A stretch of DNA of 49,257 nucleotides, from the NCBI GenBank assembly GCA_038750655.1, contig JBCDGZ010000046.1:1-49257 (forward strand), in the 5' to 3' direction. Of the stretch, positions 48,944-49,257 are shown piece by piece (the first letter of the stretch is position 1; every line of letters begins with the position of its first letter). Position numbers and translations under genes: made by a program. The notes beneath the pieces are model-generated. The model ran no database searches. It had not been told where the DNA came from and saw only the letters and a list, made by a program, of their open reading frames with translations. The DNA is from JBCDGZ01 sp038750655 (lineage in GTDB: Bacteria > Bacteroidota > Bacteroidia > Chitinophagales > Saprospiraceae).

Positions 48944-49257
48944 AGTACAAACATTGATAGGGGTTCGATTGAAGATTGTGGAATGATCAAAGTTTATGGA
49001 GCAGGTAAAGGCAGAGTGGATGAAATGAGGCAAGTCCCCGAATGCAGTAGGACAGGCGGAGGCAGAGCAAGGGTCTTGAGGGTGGGCCCACCCACCAGTA
49101 CCGCCTCCGCCAGCATCCCGTTAACTTTCCCTAAAAGGCAAAGCCTCACCAGGCATCTACCCGTCTAGATGCTGCAATAACCGTTGATTTTCGCCCCTCG
49201 TCCGGATCCTTTTCGGAGGGGATGCCCCACATAGACGGCGAAAAGGCAAAAATTCCA
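48944..49257. other. Right-edge region without a supported gene
   Basis: 314 bases. A 9-bp inverted repeat GGCGGAGGC/GCCTCCGCC (49055-49063, 49103-49111) encloses a perfect 14-bp palindrome around 49080-49093, and CCCCTC/GAGGGG pair near 49195-49224. These may be terminators or extragenic palindromes belonging to whatever lies beyond the window. No coding frame is convincing. Confidence 0.4.

Noticed and set aside
1..49257. CRISPR array, prophage, integrative element or intact insertion sequence
   Set aside because: No regularly spaced direct repeats, cas genes, transposase, integrase or phage structural genes were seen on either strand.

Overview
The window looks like chromosome of a marine-type Bacteroidota, most likely a Saprospiria (Lewinella-like) bacterium. 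This is an inference from two large secreted proteins with type IX secretion (T9SS) C-terminal signals, a LytTR system whose sensor carries a Reg_prop/Y_Y_Y propeller, TAnnTTTG-type promoter elements, a CRTAC1/ASPIC-UnbV protein, and few Shine-Dalgarno-like sites. No rRNA, CRISPR array, intact insertion sequence or phage gene is visible.

Layout. 1-4.6 kb: tail of an unidentified gene, a T9SS-secreted DUF11-like protein (minus strand) and an unrecognised helical protein. 4.6-6.6 kb: divergent haem genes hemJ and hemN. 6.6-7.74 kb: a tight array of twelve tRNA genes, all on the minus strand, read Asp-Pro-Ala-Leu-Gly-Ile(GAT)-Ile(TAT)-Phe-CAT-Trp-Lys-Glu and ended by a terminator. Four of them (Asp, Leu, CAT, Glu) have a T-loop of exactly 29 nt instead of 7, built from two small hairpins. 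Others carry palindromes in the D-arm or variable arm. 7.74-8.36 kb: no gene, but a ~190-bp element with ~22-bp terminal inverted repeats and a second long hairpin. 8.4-12.3 kb: LytTR regulator and propeller sensor kinase. 12.6-14.7 kb: an MddA-like membrane methyltransferase whose stop overlaps the start of a three-domain protein: [2Fe-2S] ferredoxin, class III nucleotide cyclase and globin. 15.4-18.7 kb: a cysteine-rich, HYR-like repeat T9SS protein.

18.9-43.2 kb: a run of 23 tightly packed, often overlapping plus-strand genes, followed by two minus-strand glycosyltransferases. This is an ABC-transporter-dependent (Wzm/Wzt) surface-glycan locus with six or seven glycosyltransferases and four sulfotransferases. 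Inside it is an acyl-decoration module: a dedicated acyl carrier protein, a phosphopantetheinyl transferase, an acyl-CoA dehydrogenase-family enzyme, two flavin-dependent halogenase/monooxygenase-like proteins, an MBOAT-SGNH fusion and four further SGNH proteins. It recalls DltBCD/AlgIJX-type O-acylation, but appears to build and tailor its own carrier-bound acyl group before transferring it to a sulfated polysaccharide. A COX2-like lipoprotein that has lost most copper ligands and a CRTAC1 protein sit in the same run.

45.4-49 kb: a structured gene-free stretch and a one-chain fusion of a secreted-type serine hydrolase with a cyclic-peptide-exporter-type ABC transporter.

The two most unusual signals are the tRNA array with conserved 29-nt T-loops and the carrier-protein/halogenase/MBOAT module embedded in the sulfated-glycan locus. 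All function calls come from reading motifs; no searches were run.
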